Both the position numbers and the translations under genes were made by a program. From NCBI RefSeq assembly GCF_907164915.1, contig NC_061866.1, positions 20,662,429 through 20,726,428 on the forward strand: 64,000 nucleotides of DNA, read 5' to 3'. The stretch is from Impatiens glandulifera (taxonomy: Eukaryota; Streptophyta; Magnoliopsida; Ericales; Balsaminaceae). The notes below the pieces were generated by a model. The model saw only the letters and a program-made list of their open reading frames with translations, did no database searches and had not been told where the DNA came from. Positions 41,011 through 52,634 of the stretch are shown here, piece after piece; the stretch's first letter is position 1; each line of letters begins with the position of its first letter.

Positions 41011-42194
41011 AACATGTCTAACATTACGTTAGATAAGAAGAAAATGTAACTTTAAATAAAATTTATAGTAACTAACAAGATACATTATGAAATATATTTG
41101 ATTCTTACACAGAAGAAATCTACATTTCTTTTTAAATGTTTTCAAACTCATAAAAAAAATTTAACTTTATATATTTGATAAATTTTAAAAAATATATATA
41201 TATATATATTAATATTAAATTTTAAATTTTTATTAACTAAAACTTTTTTTAATTAATTATATTTAAATAATATTAATTTTATCTATAATATTTATATATA
41301 AATAATATTTTGTTAATATATATATATAAGGTAGAATTGGAAAGGATACACAAATACCTCTTTGTTTCATTTCGAATTACCAATCAAATTGAGAGAAATT
41401 ACCACAAATGTCTCGAAAATTGTGTGCTTCTAGTAATGGTCATCTTTAATTAAAAATTAATAATTAAGAATAATATTTTATTTGGGCCATAATTTATTAC
41501 CTCATTTAGCTGAGATTCTCCATTTTTAAATAATTCCAAATGTTCAATAGGAAACTTTTATTTTATTTGATACCATAATTTTTACCCTTTCCTTGAGTTT
41601 CGATTTCATATTCCAACATCATTTTAATTATTAAAAAACAGTAATTGATACTAAATATATTTTCCTTGATCCTGTAACTTAATTCTTATATTTTTTTTAT
41701 TTAGTAACATTTATAAAAATTGTTTTTACCACGATTTTATTAGACATCATTTTTAAAGTATTATATATAATGCTCCGGTATATTTAACTAATTTTAAATA
41801 TTTTTTTATAAATAATTTTGTTTGAAATTTTTTCTTATACATTTATTTTTGATTAAAATAATTTTTTTTATTTCAACTAGTACAAAAATAATAAAAAAAA
41901 TGTAAGTATGAAAAATTTGAATTCTCTTTATAATTAATTGAAAATCATCTGTTGCCTAAAGTTTTAATTAAGTTTTGTTTATTATATTTGAATTAAAATT
42001 TATTTTGACTAATACATTCATTTCGTTTTTAAATTTAATTACTTTAATTTTCATGAGAGAATAAACATCATTTTGGTATAAATCTAGTCTAGTGAGTCGA
42101 TTCAACCATATTAAGGGTTTATATTACGATATCATATTTTATATTTTATTATCTTTATCATATTACGTACTTTTAACTATATAATTATCATATA
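41011..42194. other. AT-rich stretch, nothing recognised
   Basis: Long A/T runs and a (TA)n tract (about 41190-41210). No ORF above 60 codons shows any similarity I recognise. Confidence 0.6.
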
Positions 42195-42237
42195 TGATAA
42201 AGTATTAAATAAATAAGATAAATTATTTATTTATCTC
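42195..42237 (+). repeat. Left fragment of element E 5' LTR
   Basis: TGATAAAGTATTAAATAAAT to ATCTC directly abuts element C and continues at 60060 with CTATTAATTAGG. The last five bases (ATCTC, 42233-42237) are the TSD of element C. The exact LTR start is uncertain. Confidence 0.5.
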
Positions 42238-43108
42238 TGTTAGGATCTAGGTCGCAGCTGAAGAACTGGGGTCTGACCGGTTAGCACTCAAAGGTTGGTG
42301 TTTAATCCAGTTAAAGATTAACACCGAGTTTCAATACTACACAAACTGTCACAAACCCTTGAACCGAGTTCAAGTGCGGAAGTGGTTTGTTTCAGGTTCA
42401 AACAACACACACACAAGATGAATAAGGCTGGATTTGGAAAAGTCGGTTTGGAATTTGGTGGTCGGTTTGTGGATTCAGTAAGTCGGTTTAAGTAAGATTG
42501 GTTAGAATGTAAGGCCGCAGAAAGTAAATAATAAGACATGTTTTTATGGATGTTCGGAGATAAACTCCTACGTCACCCCTTCCTCTCGAAACCGCGAGAA
42601 GGATATTCACTAAGGAATACACAAACACAATCCGATCGAGACTTATTTGCTGCTCGATAACACTCGTACAATTCTCACCGAAATTGTAATCTCACTTCAA
42701 ATACACACTTAAGCTCTTTAAATTTAGAGAGATAAAGACCACTTATAACTTGGGTTGGTGTAACTCTTAAATGTTTTCTCTTGTGACTTGTAACTGTGGA
42801 ACTGGTAACTGCATTTACTCCTATTTAGCTCCTTCTTTTACAGGTGAAATGTCCCAACAGTCACATTTCTTCTCCTTGAATCTGATTGGTTGAGCAGAGG
42901 TTTAGTGTTTCAGACCTGGCGGTCTAGAGTTCTAGTGTATAGGTCAAACCGGCTAGGTTTTTTTTTTGGGGAAAACGACTTAGCGTCATTTCATTAAAAA
43001 TTCCCAAAAACGGGAAAAAAAACCACGAGTTTAAGAGATCATTCTAGACAGGCCTAGAATGATTTTGAAGTCGTAACATTCTGAATAAAAGCTAAAAACG
43101 TAAATGAA

Positions 43109-46100
43109 TTATCTGTTTACAATGCTTTCAATTCTAGTGAGTTTAAAAATCGGTAAATTCCAGTTCCTGCAGATATTCCAGTTCTGCTCCGTGCTTGGAA
43201 TTCCTCTCCACTTCCCCGCGAGGGCGCTGCAATCCGATACAATATCTTTCCATAACTCGTCAATGCTCCTGCGGGTTCTGTCATATACCCTTGCATTCCG
43301 TTCTTGCCAAATGTTATACACCACTGCTCCAAAGCCGCACTTGAACACGCTTGTTGCAAATCTATTTCCCTTGGCTTTGAGTAGTGCCGCTTCTTTGATT
43401 TCATTCCATTCGCTCAGGAAACTGATCAGCTCCAGGCTTTTATAGAATCTGTCCCAAAGCTCCGAAGCAGTACAACAGCTCCCGAATAGGTGATCTATGG
43501 TTTCTTCATTTCCTATGCATAGAAGACAGCTCGCGTCCGGGATGCTCATATACTTACTGATACGATCACGTGTGTTGAGTCTTTCCCAGAAGGCGAGCCA
43601 TAGGATGAACTTGTGTCGAGGGATAATCTTCGTTGACCATACAAGAGGAGCCCATTCTACTTTCTGCGCTTTTTCCCGGATTACCTCCCATATTTTCTTC
43701 AATACCAGCTTCCCATTGTCCTCAGCTTTCTATTCATGAATATCCGGTCTGTCGTGTAGTTGTATGTTACTTATATGATCAAGTATCCTCTTTCCTTCTG
43801 GAATTCTTCTCAAGAGCAAGTTCCAATTCCCGTATTTGATGTCTCTGATTTTCGCTTTTGCGCAGTCCCTTCTGATACGAGTATTTTGAAACTGCTCCTT
43901 GTCGATGATGGGCTGGTTTTCAAACCAAGGGTCGTGCCAGAATAGAGTGCCTTTCCCGTCCCCTAGTCGGATGTCATAAAGATCTGCAATATCGCTTCTT
44001 AGTTTAAGAATCTTTTTTAGAGACCAGCTCATACCTTCGTGAATTTTGCAGGTCCAGATGCTGGTTTCGTGTTTCATAAATCTCGTATGCACCCATTTGA
44101 TCCATAGTGACTCCTGATTGCGCTCCAAAGCCCACAGATGCTTGAAGGTTAGAGCCTTGTTCCACTCGATACAGTTCTTCAAGTCGACGCCTCCCTCGTC
44201 CTTCGGTTTGTATAGAGCGGTCCATTTGACTTTCTTTCCTCCTCTTCCACTATTACCCCAGATAAAGTTTCTCATCAGTGTGTCGAGTTCCTTCATTACC
44301 TTCTTCGGAATGACCATTTGCTGCGCCCAATAGCCAACTATGCCCATAACCACGGTTTTGATAAGTTCGATCCTCCCTGCACAAGAAAGTTTTTTCGCTG
44401 CCCAGCCAGATATCGTGTTTTTTACCTTTTCAATCAGCGGCTTGCAGTGTGAGATCTCGATCTGCTTTGCAGTTAACGGAATTCCTAAGTACCTTATGGG
44501 AAATCTGCCTTCCTTGATGCCCATGATGTTGAAGATGTCCTGTTTTGTTTCGTCCTTCACGCCTCCATAAAATGCCACACTTTTGCTTTCATTAATAGTT
44601 AAACCTGTTACCTCAGAAAAGAACGTTAGTGCAGCCCTAATAGTTTTAATGGAATCAACGTCCGCGTGCGCTAGAATGAACAAATCGTCAGCAAAGCATA
44701 AATGTGTTACCTCCTCTACCTCACAGAATGGGTGAAAGATGTATGGACGATTCTTTCGGAACATCGCGAAGATGCTCTCAAAGATCGCCATGATAGCTAC
44801 GAAAAGGTAAGAAGAGAGGGGGTCCCCTTGCCTTACCCCGTTTTCACCCTTGAAATAGCCTCTGTGGACTCCATTGACGCTAACAACAAAGCAGGATGAT
44901 GAAACGCATTGCATAATCCAATCGATAAAAATCATAGGAAAAGCAGAAACAACCAGAAAGTCTCGAATGGCTTCCCATTTAACAGAGTCAAAAGCTTTCT
45001 TGATATCTATTTTGAAAGCCACTCTCGGGGATATTTTCTTTTTCCCGTAGCCTTTTAATAGGCTCTGCATGAGAAGAATATTATGAGAGATTGTCCTACC
45101 AGGGATGAATGCAGATTGATTAAGATTTATTATTTTTCCTATAACATTTTTAAAACGTTTAGAAATGATTTTGGAAATTATTTTATAAATCACATTGCAG
45201 CACGAAATTGGTCTGAAATCTTGTACTTTCTCAGGTACCGCAGTTTTGGGGATCAAGGTTAGGACCGCTGTATTCCATTGCTTTAACATCTTCCTGTTTT
45301 TGAAAAATTCCAGAACCCCATCAGTAACATCTTTACCCACAACCGACCAATTATCTTTGAAGAACTGTGCATTAAACCCATCAGGACCCAGACTTTTATT
45401 CCCATCAATACTAAACAGAGCTTCTTTAACCTCAACTTTTGTGACCACCCTTATCAACTCGCGACTATCTTCTGCAGAGATTTTCTTATCGATAATTTGA
45501 TACAAGGTATTCAGGTGACTTTGATGCTGCTTTCTTGTACCCATAAGCTGCTTATAGAAATCAATAGCCAGATCTTGGACACCCTTTTGACCCTGAACAT
45601 ATTCACCATCATCATTCTTCAGCCTGTACACATTGTTTCTCATGTTTCTAGCCTTGCATTTTCTGTAGAAGAAAGCTGTGTTTTTGTCACCCAACGAAAG
45701 CCAGCTCTGTCTTGATTTCTGTCTAACAAAATTCTCTTCAAGCAGACTCAGCTTCCTGAAGTTTTCAAGCGCATATCTTTCTGTTTCATTGAGTTGTTCA
45801 TCACTATCATCCCTTAATAACTTTTTCTGAACCTCTTCCAGTTCTTCTCTAGCAGCCAGAACTCTATTGGAGATATTACTGAACTTCTTCTTGTCAAAGC
45901 TTTGGAGATGATTCTTCAGGAGCTTAAGCTTCTCAGAAACCCTGTACATGTTGGAACCTCTGACATCTGTTGACCATACACTTTCGAGGATACCCTTGAA
46001 TTTATCGTTATCCATCCAAAAATTGAAAAATTTAAAGGGCCTTTTGAACCTTTCTTCCTTTTCCCAAAACAATTTAATCGGGCAGTGATCAGATATACCC

Positions 46101-46759
46101 GGATTCAAAACATGAAGTTGACTTCTCGGAAATTGGTTAATCCAGTTCTCATTTACCAGACATCTGTCAATTCTACTTTTTCTAATTTGTTCATTCCCTC
46201 TCGTAGAAGACCAAGTGAAGAAGTTCCCAGAATTGGTAGGCTCGATACAACCCATATCTCTGATGCAGTCATTAAATTCAATCATATCCCGAGTAATTTC
46301 AGATTCTGGGCTACGATCAGATTCGTTTCTAGTTACGTTGTAATCACCGAGGACAGCCCAAGATTTATCAATACCGATCCAGTTTCTAAGACAATTCCAG
46401 AGGAGTCTTCTTTCCGTGCTTGAGTTGCTACCATAGATAATAGCAAGATTAAACATGATTCTTGTGATTCTGTCTTTGACCTCCACCAGGATTGCTTGAT
46501 CATTCGAAAAAAGAGTCATCACCTCAACAACTTTGTTATCCCAAATAACCCAAATTCTGCCCGTTTTGTCATTTGAGTTATGAATGATTTCCCAGCTACT
46601 ATCAATACACAGTTTGCTAACCTTCTCAACGTTCCGACTTTTGACTTTTGTCTCAAGAATACCCATAATAGTGATCTTCTGATTCTCAATGATCCTCCTG
46701 ATTTCTTTACATTTTAGAGGGTCATTGAGTCCCCTTATGTTCCATGTCACTATATTCAT
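43109..46759 (-). pseudogene. LINE-2 ORF2 (endonuclease-RT), one nonsense codon
   Basis: About 1216 codons with a single TAG near 43730-43732, where LINE-1 has Trp (HEWKVED). Domains: APE-type endonuclease, residues 1-230 (WNIRGLN, ILETKV, GDYNV, SDHCPI). Reverse transcriptase, about 440-720 (FRPISCCNVIYK, KAFDSVKWE, GVRQGDPLSSYLF, LCFADDLFILAH). Thumb and zf-RVT-like cysteine/histidine region after about 1040 (SCLLCIGNEETIDHLFGSCC), beyond the stop. Endonuclease nicking and target-primed reverse transcription are the family role. ORF2 starts at the ATGA that ends ORF1. Confidence 0.92.
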
Positions 46760-47594
46760 GAATGAATATAAGTGTTGGGTTCCTGACTTTCCAGACTGTC
46801 CTGGACCTCTTCATCAGAGAAATCATAAGCATTACTTGCCTCACTATCCTCAATGGCTACAGTTTGATTACATGGAATACTATTGCCATTGAGTGAGGGT
46901 TGCCTCATGTAGATCTCATCTTCTCCCGTGATAGATTTAGTAGCTTCTGGATCCAGAATCTTTCTGCTTTGTCTTCGATTTTCATCTTGTTCTGCTTTAG
47001 TAGATCTTTTCTGACTTTGAACCTCTTCACTACTAGATTCATGTTTGTTATCGGTTTTTATTCGCCCTACTTCAGAATTAAGGCTCACTGCCTTATTCAA
47101 GACCAAATTGTCTTCTTCTGCATTTGATCTTTTGATTTCACAAAAGCCAAGATTTCCCAGTCCATTTTCAAGAGCTTCTTTATTACTTATTCCAAGATTC
47201 TCCTGTTCATCATCTCGAAAGGTGGCTTTGAGCCCAAGGGTCAGGTCATTTCGAACTTTGATGGCATTGTTTTTTAGGTTCCTGCTTGCATTCCTAGAAC
47301 TGTGAAGAGTAGACTCACGACCTATTGGAGTGCCTTCAGATCCAATTTTGCTTGTTTCATATGGGCCAAGTATTCCCCCCCGTCCCATAGATCTTTGAAT
47401 TTCAGAAACTTTGGAACTAGGACATGTAGTTACATCAAGACCAGTTCTTTGATCAGTATTGGGATTAGTGGAGTTAGGACCAACAATAGTATCATCCACA
47501 ATAATAGGACTTGTGCCAGTATTAGGACCAATATAGCCGGGATCAGCAATGGTTGCACATTTTTCATCAGGACCTGTAGTAGCAAGTCCGGTAG
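46756..47594 (-). pseudogene. LINE-2 ORF1, 5'-truncated
   Basis: Only the charged C-terminal tail of ORF1 remains (about 279 codons to the LINE start). Residues such as MDDTIVGPNSTNPNTDQRTG correspond to the LINE-1 ORF1 tail. The stop overlaps the ORF2 start by the four bases ATGA. The RNA-binding domain is missing because reverse transcription stopped early. Confidence 0.8.
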
Positions 47595-48042
47595 CAAACC
47601 GGCTAGGTTTGTCTTTTACTCAATATGGCAACTGTCGGTTGGACAGTTGCCTGCACCTGGAGGGTTGCGCCTCTGATTTATCCCAGAGTGGAAAGATCTT
47701 GTCAGGCGGTCTTCTGCAGCCTGCAGATTGTCTTCAGACTTGTATGAATATGGCAATACTATGGTCTGTCCCTTTGATATCATCTTCAACAGATACTTAA
47801 GGTATTTGTTTGCACCGATCGGTTGTTTAGGTTAATCGGATGACTTCCGGTTTTTCACAGCTTCAGGTTAACCGGATGACCTCCAGTTTTGGCCTTGTCT
47901 TCTTGACCGGTCTTGTCTTCCTGACCGGTTGAATTCTTAACCGGTTGGATTACTTAACCGATCCTAGTTCTTTAACCGTTCTCCTACATAGGAAGTTTAT
48001 TTTGTTAGGTTATTATTTTTATCTGGTCTAATTTATCTAACA

Positions 48043-48280
48043 ATTTCTCCTTTTTTGATTATTTTATTTAAAATATTCAAAACCATGTAAGAATGAAGAT
48101 GTAGGCCGGTTTCTTTAAAAGTTCATTTGGCCGGATTTTTGGAAAATGACTTAGAAAAAAAATTTCGAAAAATTTTGTCATTTGGAAAATTTTTATCTTA
48201 TCAATTTCTCCCTTTTTGATTATTTTATTTAAAATATTCAAAACCATGTAAAAATGAAGATGTAGACTGGTTTCCAAAAA
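48043..48280 (-). repeat. Two PPT copies, element C
   Basis: TCTCCYTTTTTGATTATTTT followed by AAATATTCAAAACCATGTAA occurs at about 48046 and again at about 48202. The first directly borders the LTR end (48042). The unit is longer (about 155 bp) than in A and B, so reiteration arose separately or diverged. Confidence 0.78.
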
Positions 48281-48521
48281 TACTTGATATATATATATAT
48301 ATAAAATTATACTAAGTTAAACATAGGCAATATATAATTAAACAAAACTTCTATCTCCTTTTCTTGGGCAGGTATTTATCTAGCATGTGTTCAGTCATCA
48401 TTCCCTTGCCCGGATTGCAGGGATCGGCGCCAGGTCTGGAGGAGGATCTTTGACCTCCTGAGGTACCGGTGAAAGGTGAAACCGGTGGAGCAAACGATCT
48501 AAGTGGAATCACTTCAAGACC

Positions 48522-50210
48522 TCACGTTCTTTTGAGTGGCGGTACAGCCTTTTCCTCAAATTCTTCATCGTCTTGTAAGATCGTGTTGAGTGGAGGTGAA
48601 GTGACCGGGTCAGTAGTGTTGTCCAGTAGCTTTTGAACTGCTGCCCTTTTGGAAGAAGCCGTTCTCTTTCTGGTGGTCGGTCCGGTTGATGGAGCTGCCT
48701 CCTTTGATTTCTTATGAGCATTGGCGAGCTCTTCGTATGTAAGCTGTTGGTCGAGTAGTCGAGCCGCATCCTCATTCCGCTGAACCTCTATTACCGGTTC
48801 AACATACTCTATATTTTGAACGTGTTGGGCCGGGCTTGCATCCGCTTGCACTGTTTCCTTTTGAATTTGGACTTGCTCGTCCTCGGCATCTTGAATCTTT
48901 GGAGCCGCGATTTCATTTACTTCTTCAAGTGCTTTGTCAGCTGCTAGCTTTGCCGCTACCATCTCCGCCAGTTGTTCGGTAACCGCCATTAGATCAGCTT
49001 CGGTCTTGGCATGCTTCTCTTCAAGCGTTGTAATTTTTTCGAGTATGGATCCAGCCTTTGACACCGGACTGAGACTGATTCCCTTCAATAGTATTCAGCC
49101 TTTGATCTGTTGTTATTAGGTGGAGATTTACCAAACAGACCTGTTGGTTGGTATGAGCAATATCGGTCTCCAACTTCTTAGTTACAGCCTCCAACGTCTT
49201 AGTTCTATCGGTTGTTTCGCCGAACAAAAGATCGGTAAGGCCGTATTTTTCCTCAACGGACGTAATTCGTTCAACCGCGGCTTCCAGCCGTTTATCGGTT
49301 GACTCAATCATCTCGATAGATCTTGTTGCAGTTTCCTTTATAATTCTTTTGACATGGAAGGATGGCTGCATTGACAAATTCCTCGATAATGTCCTTGACC
49401 CTATCCTCTGTTACAGCCGGCACCGAAGCATTGTCAGTTTGCGGAGATGCGTGCTGATCGGTGATCGGAATGCCCGTTTCGAATTCGGTGTTGTTGATCA
49501 CGGGTTCCAGTTGACGAAAGATATGTTCAGCTTCGGTCAGATTCGGACCGCCATCATCATCAGGATTAGATCTGGAGAAGAGTGATGCCTCTTGGTGATC
49601 GGGTTCCGCTTCCAACCGTGCCAGCTCATCGGTCAGTTCCCGTTCTTTGACTGTTAGCATATCCAGCACTAAGGTCTCGAACTAGGATTCCTCCGTCCCA
49701 GGGATGTGCTTTTCACGAAGATGTTGGATATGATCGGTGAGTTCTAGTAACCGGGCATGCGGTTCGACCATCTTACTTCTTCGAAGAGCGGTCACTACGC
49801 TCTTAGCCTTTGTAAGGTTGATGACTTCCGTTTCCATCTCAATCAATTTTTCGTATCTTCGGTCAACGGGATGTTCCGGTAGCATGTTGGTGTAGAAGAT
49901 TTCATGCCGGTTTAGAGCCCATTGAAAATAAACATCGCTCGCAGCGTGAGCGTGAACGTAAATTTGGTTCATGATTTGTTTGACGAGATCCTCTCCCATT
50001 TGCCGAATGTGTTCATCCGCGGATTCATTTCTTTCCGGTTGCCCGCCCGAACCGGTTTCAGTATCATCATTTCTGGCCGATTGTTTTTTGACCACCTTCT
50101 CTTTCCCTTTGCCAGACCGATCCGCCCCGGTGTTGTTTGAGAGAGTTCGGCCAGAGCTGGATGCCGAATTTTCCGTATTGAGGGTGTCGGACTGAGGATT
50201 AGCCGACCCG
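48522..50210 (-). pseudogene. Element C gene cd, distal part (coiled coil)
   Basis: Pieces of one former frame: 49682-50095 (helical, DRRYEKLIEME), a TAG at the c/d boundary, 49304-49669, a frameshift to 49021-49377 (long heptad coiled coil, TTDRTKTLEAVTKKLETDI), another frameshift to 48522-49088 (ITTLEEKHAKTEADLMAV, then a Thr/Lys-rich basic end). The general layout of element B protein d is kept, with low residue identity. Confidence 0.68.
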
Positions 50211-51020
50211 GTCGGTTGCTGATCCGCCTTGCTTCCGGATTATTCTTTTGCCGGACCTTTTTCTTTTTGGTTGTGACTTCCTTCGGCCGCTTTTACTGCC
50301 GGAGACCTTTGTTCTGCCCTGTTTGTCCTCCGGTCTAATAAAATGAGTGGATTTTATGATTTTACTTGGAGGAATGAAGACACCCGGGCCGGTTTCAGCA
50401 TTGATGTGGCGCGTTATCTTCCCAAGGGGAACGACGTATCCCCACGACCGTCTTGAAGATGGATCCGCCATCTCACAGAAGTTAGAAAAGATTACCTTAG
50501 CCCAGTTGATTTTAATGTCATTAATCAAACCGGCTATCATCTCGATCTTTAACCGCGTGAGGCTATCATAGTTGTCTCCTCTTCCCTGAACCGACTTTGA
50601 GAGAATCTCGCAAAGCGGTCTATATTCCGGTTTGAGGGAGTTTTTCTTACCGGACACAGCTATCGGTTCCTTGGTGTCCGAGATATCGCGGCAGACCGCT
50701 TGGAATGTTTCCTCGTCTGTAGACACCGAAAAATCCTTTCCTTCTATCAGTAAGTGTAGAACTTCAGCAGCTGACACTTGTGTTAGTTCAAACTGTTTTC
50801 CGCGGATTGTTGCAGATATAACTCCATTGTTGTGGATGGCGGTTTGGAAGAATTCGGTAACCGCGTCTTGATATTGAACGAACGGTCCGTTCAAGAAGTG
50901 TTCAAGACCGGAAGTGGATATAAGGTCTAGCACCCGTTTAGCTTCCGCCGATCCATTTGTTCTAATTTCCTCGAAGTCGACCTGGAAGATGTGGGTGAAA
51001 AGCACAGATTCGCGACCCAT
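50199..51020 (-). pseudogene. Element C gene cd, proximal part (protein c)
   Basis: A 273-codon frame with the cassette domain: HIFQVDFEEI, SGLEHFLNGPF, VTEFFQTA, IRGKQFELT, KPEYRPLCEILSKSVQGRGD, INWAKVIFSNFCEM. It ends in a strongly basic segment (GSKSGRRKSQPKRKRSGKR). A frameshift near 50230 separates it from the continuation. It is the orthologue of element B c, sharing QVDF, KPEYR and QGRG. A TATA box lies about 112 bp upstream. Confidence 0.78.
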
Positions 51021-51127
51021 TGTGATTTGGAGAGAACGAGAGATCGAGAGTTTGAAAGCTTGAGAAATTTGAGAGCTAGAGAGAGAAAGTTGTTTCGCGT
51101 AAGAATGAGATAAAATGACTAAGGACG

Positions 51128-51137
51128 ATATATATAG
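51128..51137 (-). promoter_or_regulatory. TATA box of element C gene cd
   Basis: The minus strand reads CTATATATAT, 108-117 bp upstream of the ATG at 51020, followed by a leader with CTTTCTCTCTCTAG. Confidence 0.62.
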
Positions 51138-51180
51138 TCGCGGGTTGGAATTTCAACCGCCGCGAACCGTCACATCAAGA

Positions 51181-51240
51181 TTGGGCGGGAAATTTCCCTC
51201 CAAAAAGTTATTGGGCGGCAAGTTTTGGCGGCAAACATTG
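51181..51240 (-). promoter_or_regulatory. E2F-like site cluster upstream of element C gene cd
   Basis: Minus-strand TTTCCCGC (51185-51192) and TTTGCCGC (51228-51235) both fit TTTSSCGC, with a near match CTTGCCGC at 51215-51222. They lie 165-215 bp upstream of the ATG, as in element B. Confidence 0.45.
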
Positions 51241-51418
51241 AGCTGGAATGCGGTCATCTTTGTAACCGTTGATTAAGAGAGTGGTGTTGTGGTGTAACCG
51301 TTTTATTTATGAGGCGGTTATTTAAACGGTGATGAAGCGATTAGCAATATTAACCAGTTGAACGTTTAAATCGGTATTTTAACTTTGCGATTTTGACCCG
51401 GTATTCGAACTTAGTAAT

Positions 51419-52207
51419 TTAAATGATCATTTGATTAAAAGAAAAGGACATAATAGACACCGATACACAGATCGGTTTAAAGTACACAAGATAAAAGATT
51501 ATAAAGTATGTAACGATTATTTTAGAGAGTTTGTCCTCCACCACTTCCTCGTTGAGAACATTTGAGAGGTTCACCGGGGTACCCGGTCTAAGATTTGGAT
51601 GGTGTGTACGAAGGAGCCGGCTTATGTGGGGGGCATAGCTCAAACCTTTCTTTGTCTCGACCATGGTTTTCAGGTTATTGAAGATGACCGATGACCAATT
51701 GATGGGGGTGATGCTGACGATGTAGGTCATCATGTCGAAGACTTTCTTAGAATAGTATTGGTTCGGAGATTGGCAGATGATAGATCGGTTGACGATCTCG
51801 TGAAGGAGTTGGATGTGATGGGCGAGGCGGGTTTTCAGACCATAGTTCTCCACCGGCACTTCGGTTCCGGAGAACATTTCCGCATAGTCAACTGTTGCAC
51901 TGCCCACCCGGGATGGGAAGTCGGAGAAACCTTCAGTGGGCAGATTGAACATCCAAGAGAATCCGCTTTCGTGAAGAACAAAGATGTGGTTTTTCACGAC
52001 GGAAGTAATGGCATCGCCGAGTATGGCTGCATTATTGAAGAATTCCATTACCTTTGGAATGAACATGGGTCCGGATTCTTCGAGAAAATAACGAAGGCCG
52101 GTGTCGGTGAGGGATTCAAACAGGAGTTCTCTCACTTCAAGATCCTCTATGTTGAGGACGGAGTCGAGATCGATGCATAGATAATTTTTTAGAGTACGGT
52201 TAGACAT
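51419..52207 (-). CDS. Element C gene b (post-pol protein b)
   Basis: A 262-codon open frame: LKNYLCIDLDSV, TGLRYFL, VMEFFNNAAIL, a GFSWMFNLPTEGFSDFP turn, HHIQLLHEIVNRSI, FDMMTYIV, INWSSVIFNNLKTM, YAPHISRLL. It is collinear with element B gene b (LPTEGFSDFP identical). The last about 25 residues (YFIIFYLVYF onward) look like an extension past the ancestral end. A TATA box lies about 85 bp upstream. The function is unknown. Confidence 0.75.
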   Translation of the reverse strand: MSNRTLKNYLCIDLDSVLNIEDLEVRELLFESLTDTGLRYFLEESGPMFIPKVMEFFNNAAILGDAITSVVKNHIFVLHESGFSWMFNLPTEGFSDFPSRVGSATVDYAEMFSGTEVPVENYGLKTRLAHHIQLLHEIVNRSIICQSPNQYYSKKVFDMMTYIVSITPINWSSVIFNNLKTMVETKKGLSYAPHISRLLRTHHPNLRPGTPVNLSNVLNEEVVEDKLSKIIVTYFIIFYLVYFKPICVSVSIMSFSFNQMII

Positions 52208-52287
52208 TCTTTCAAATCTTGCTAAGAGAGAGAGAGTTTAAGAAATTATAAGTTGTTTGGGGGTATTTCGGAATGAAAAGGGGGGTT

Positions 52288-52297
52288 CCTTATATAG
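52288..52297 (-). promoter_or_regulatory. TATA box of element C gene b
   Basis: The minus strand reads CTATATAAGG, 81-90 bp upstream of the ATG at 52207. A CTCTCTCTCTTAG leader follows. Confidence 0.65.
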
Positions 52298-52634
52298 ATT
52301 TGAGATTGGAGGGAAAATAGAAGCATTTAATGCTAATATTCCGTTTTGTCTTATTAATGTTGGGTATATTTATGTTTCCAAAACCCTAGGAGCTCGAGGA
52401 GGAGAATCTAGTTAGGAAGTAACTAGGTTTGTGTAATTTCCCATGTAGTTGGAATTCAAAAGTTACTTTTCATTAATGAAAGTGGAGTTACAACAAACTG
52501 AAAAACACATAGATTAACCGAAAAGATCATAATGGAGTAGGATGACAATACAACCGGTACGTACAGCAAAATGACCGGTTGTAAGAAGGAGTGACTTAAT
52601 TTCTGGAAGAGTTGAGATGTCGGTTCTTCCTTTT

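Larger units (their letters stand above)
42945..47610 (-). mobile_element. LINE-2, L1-type element in the LTR of C
   Basis: Minus-strand LINE, 42961-47594, with a poly(A) tail (T run from 42961) and a 16-bp target duplication, CAAACCGGCTAGGTTT, at 42945-42960 and 47595-47610. It is 5'-truncated inside ORF1, so the DUF4283-like part is missing. ORF2 is nearly complete with one internal stop. This is the best-preserved LINE of the window and the reference for LINE-1. Confidence 0.92.
42238..48042 (-). repeat. 3' LTR of element C, split by LINE-2
   Basis: LTR parts 42238-42960 and 47611-48042 (723 + 432 bp) join to 1155 bp. The shared LTR box is at 42543-42588 and a TCTCG/CGAGA hairpin is next to it. 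The outer part near 47820-48000 is dense in GGTTAACCGGATGAC and ACCGGTT motifs. Confidence 0.9.

Noticed and set aside
51758..52180. A 140-codon plus-strand frame opposite element C gene b
   Set aside because: Antisense shadow. A similar frame exists opposite gene b in element B, but no protein similarity between them was evident by eye.
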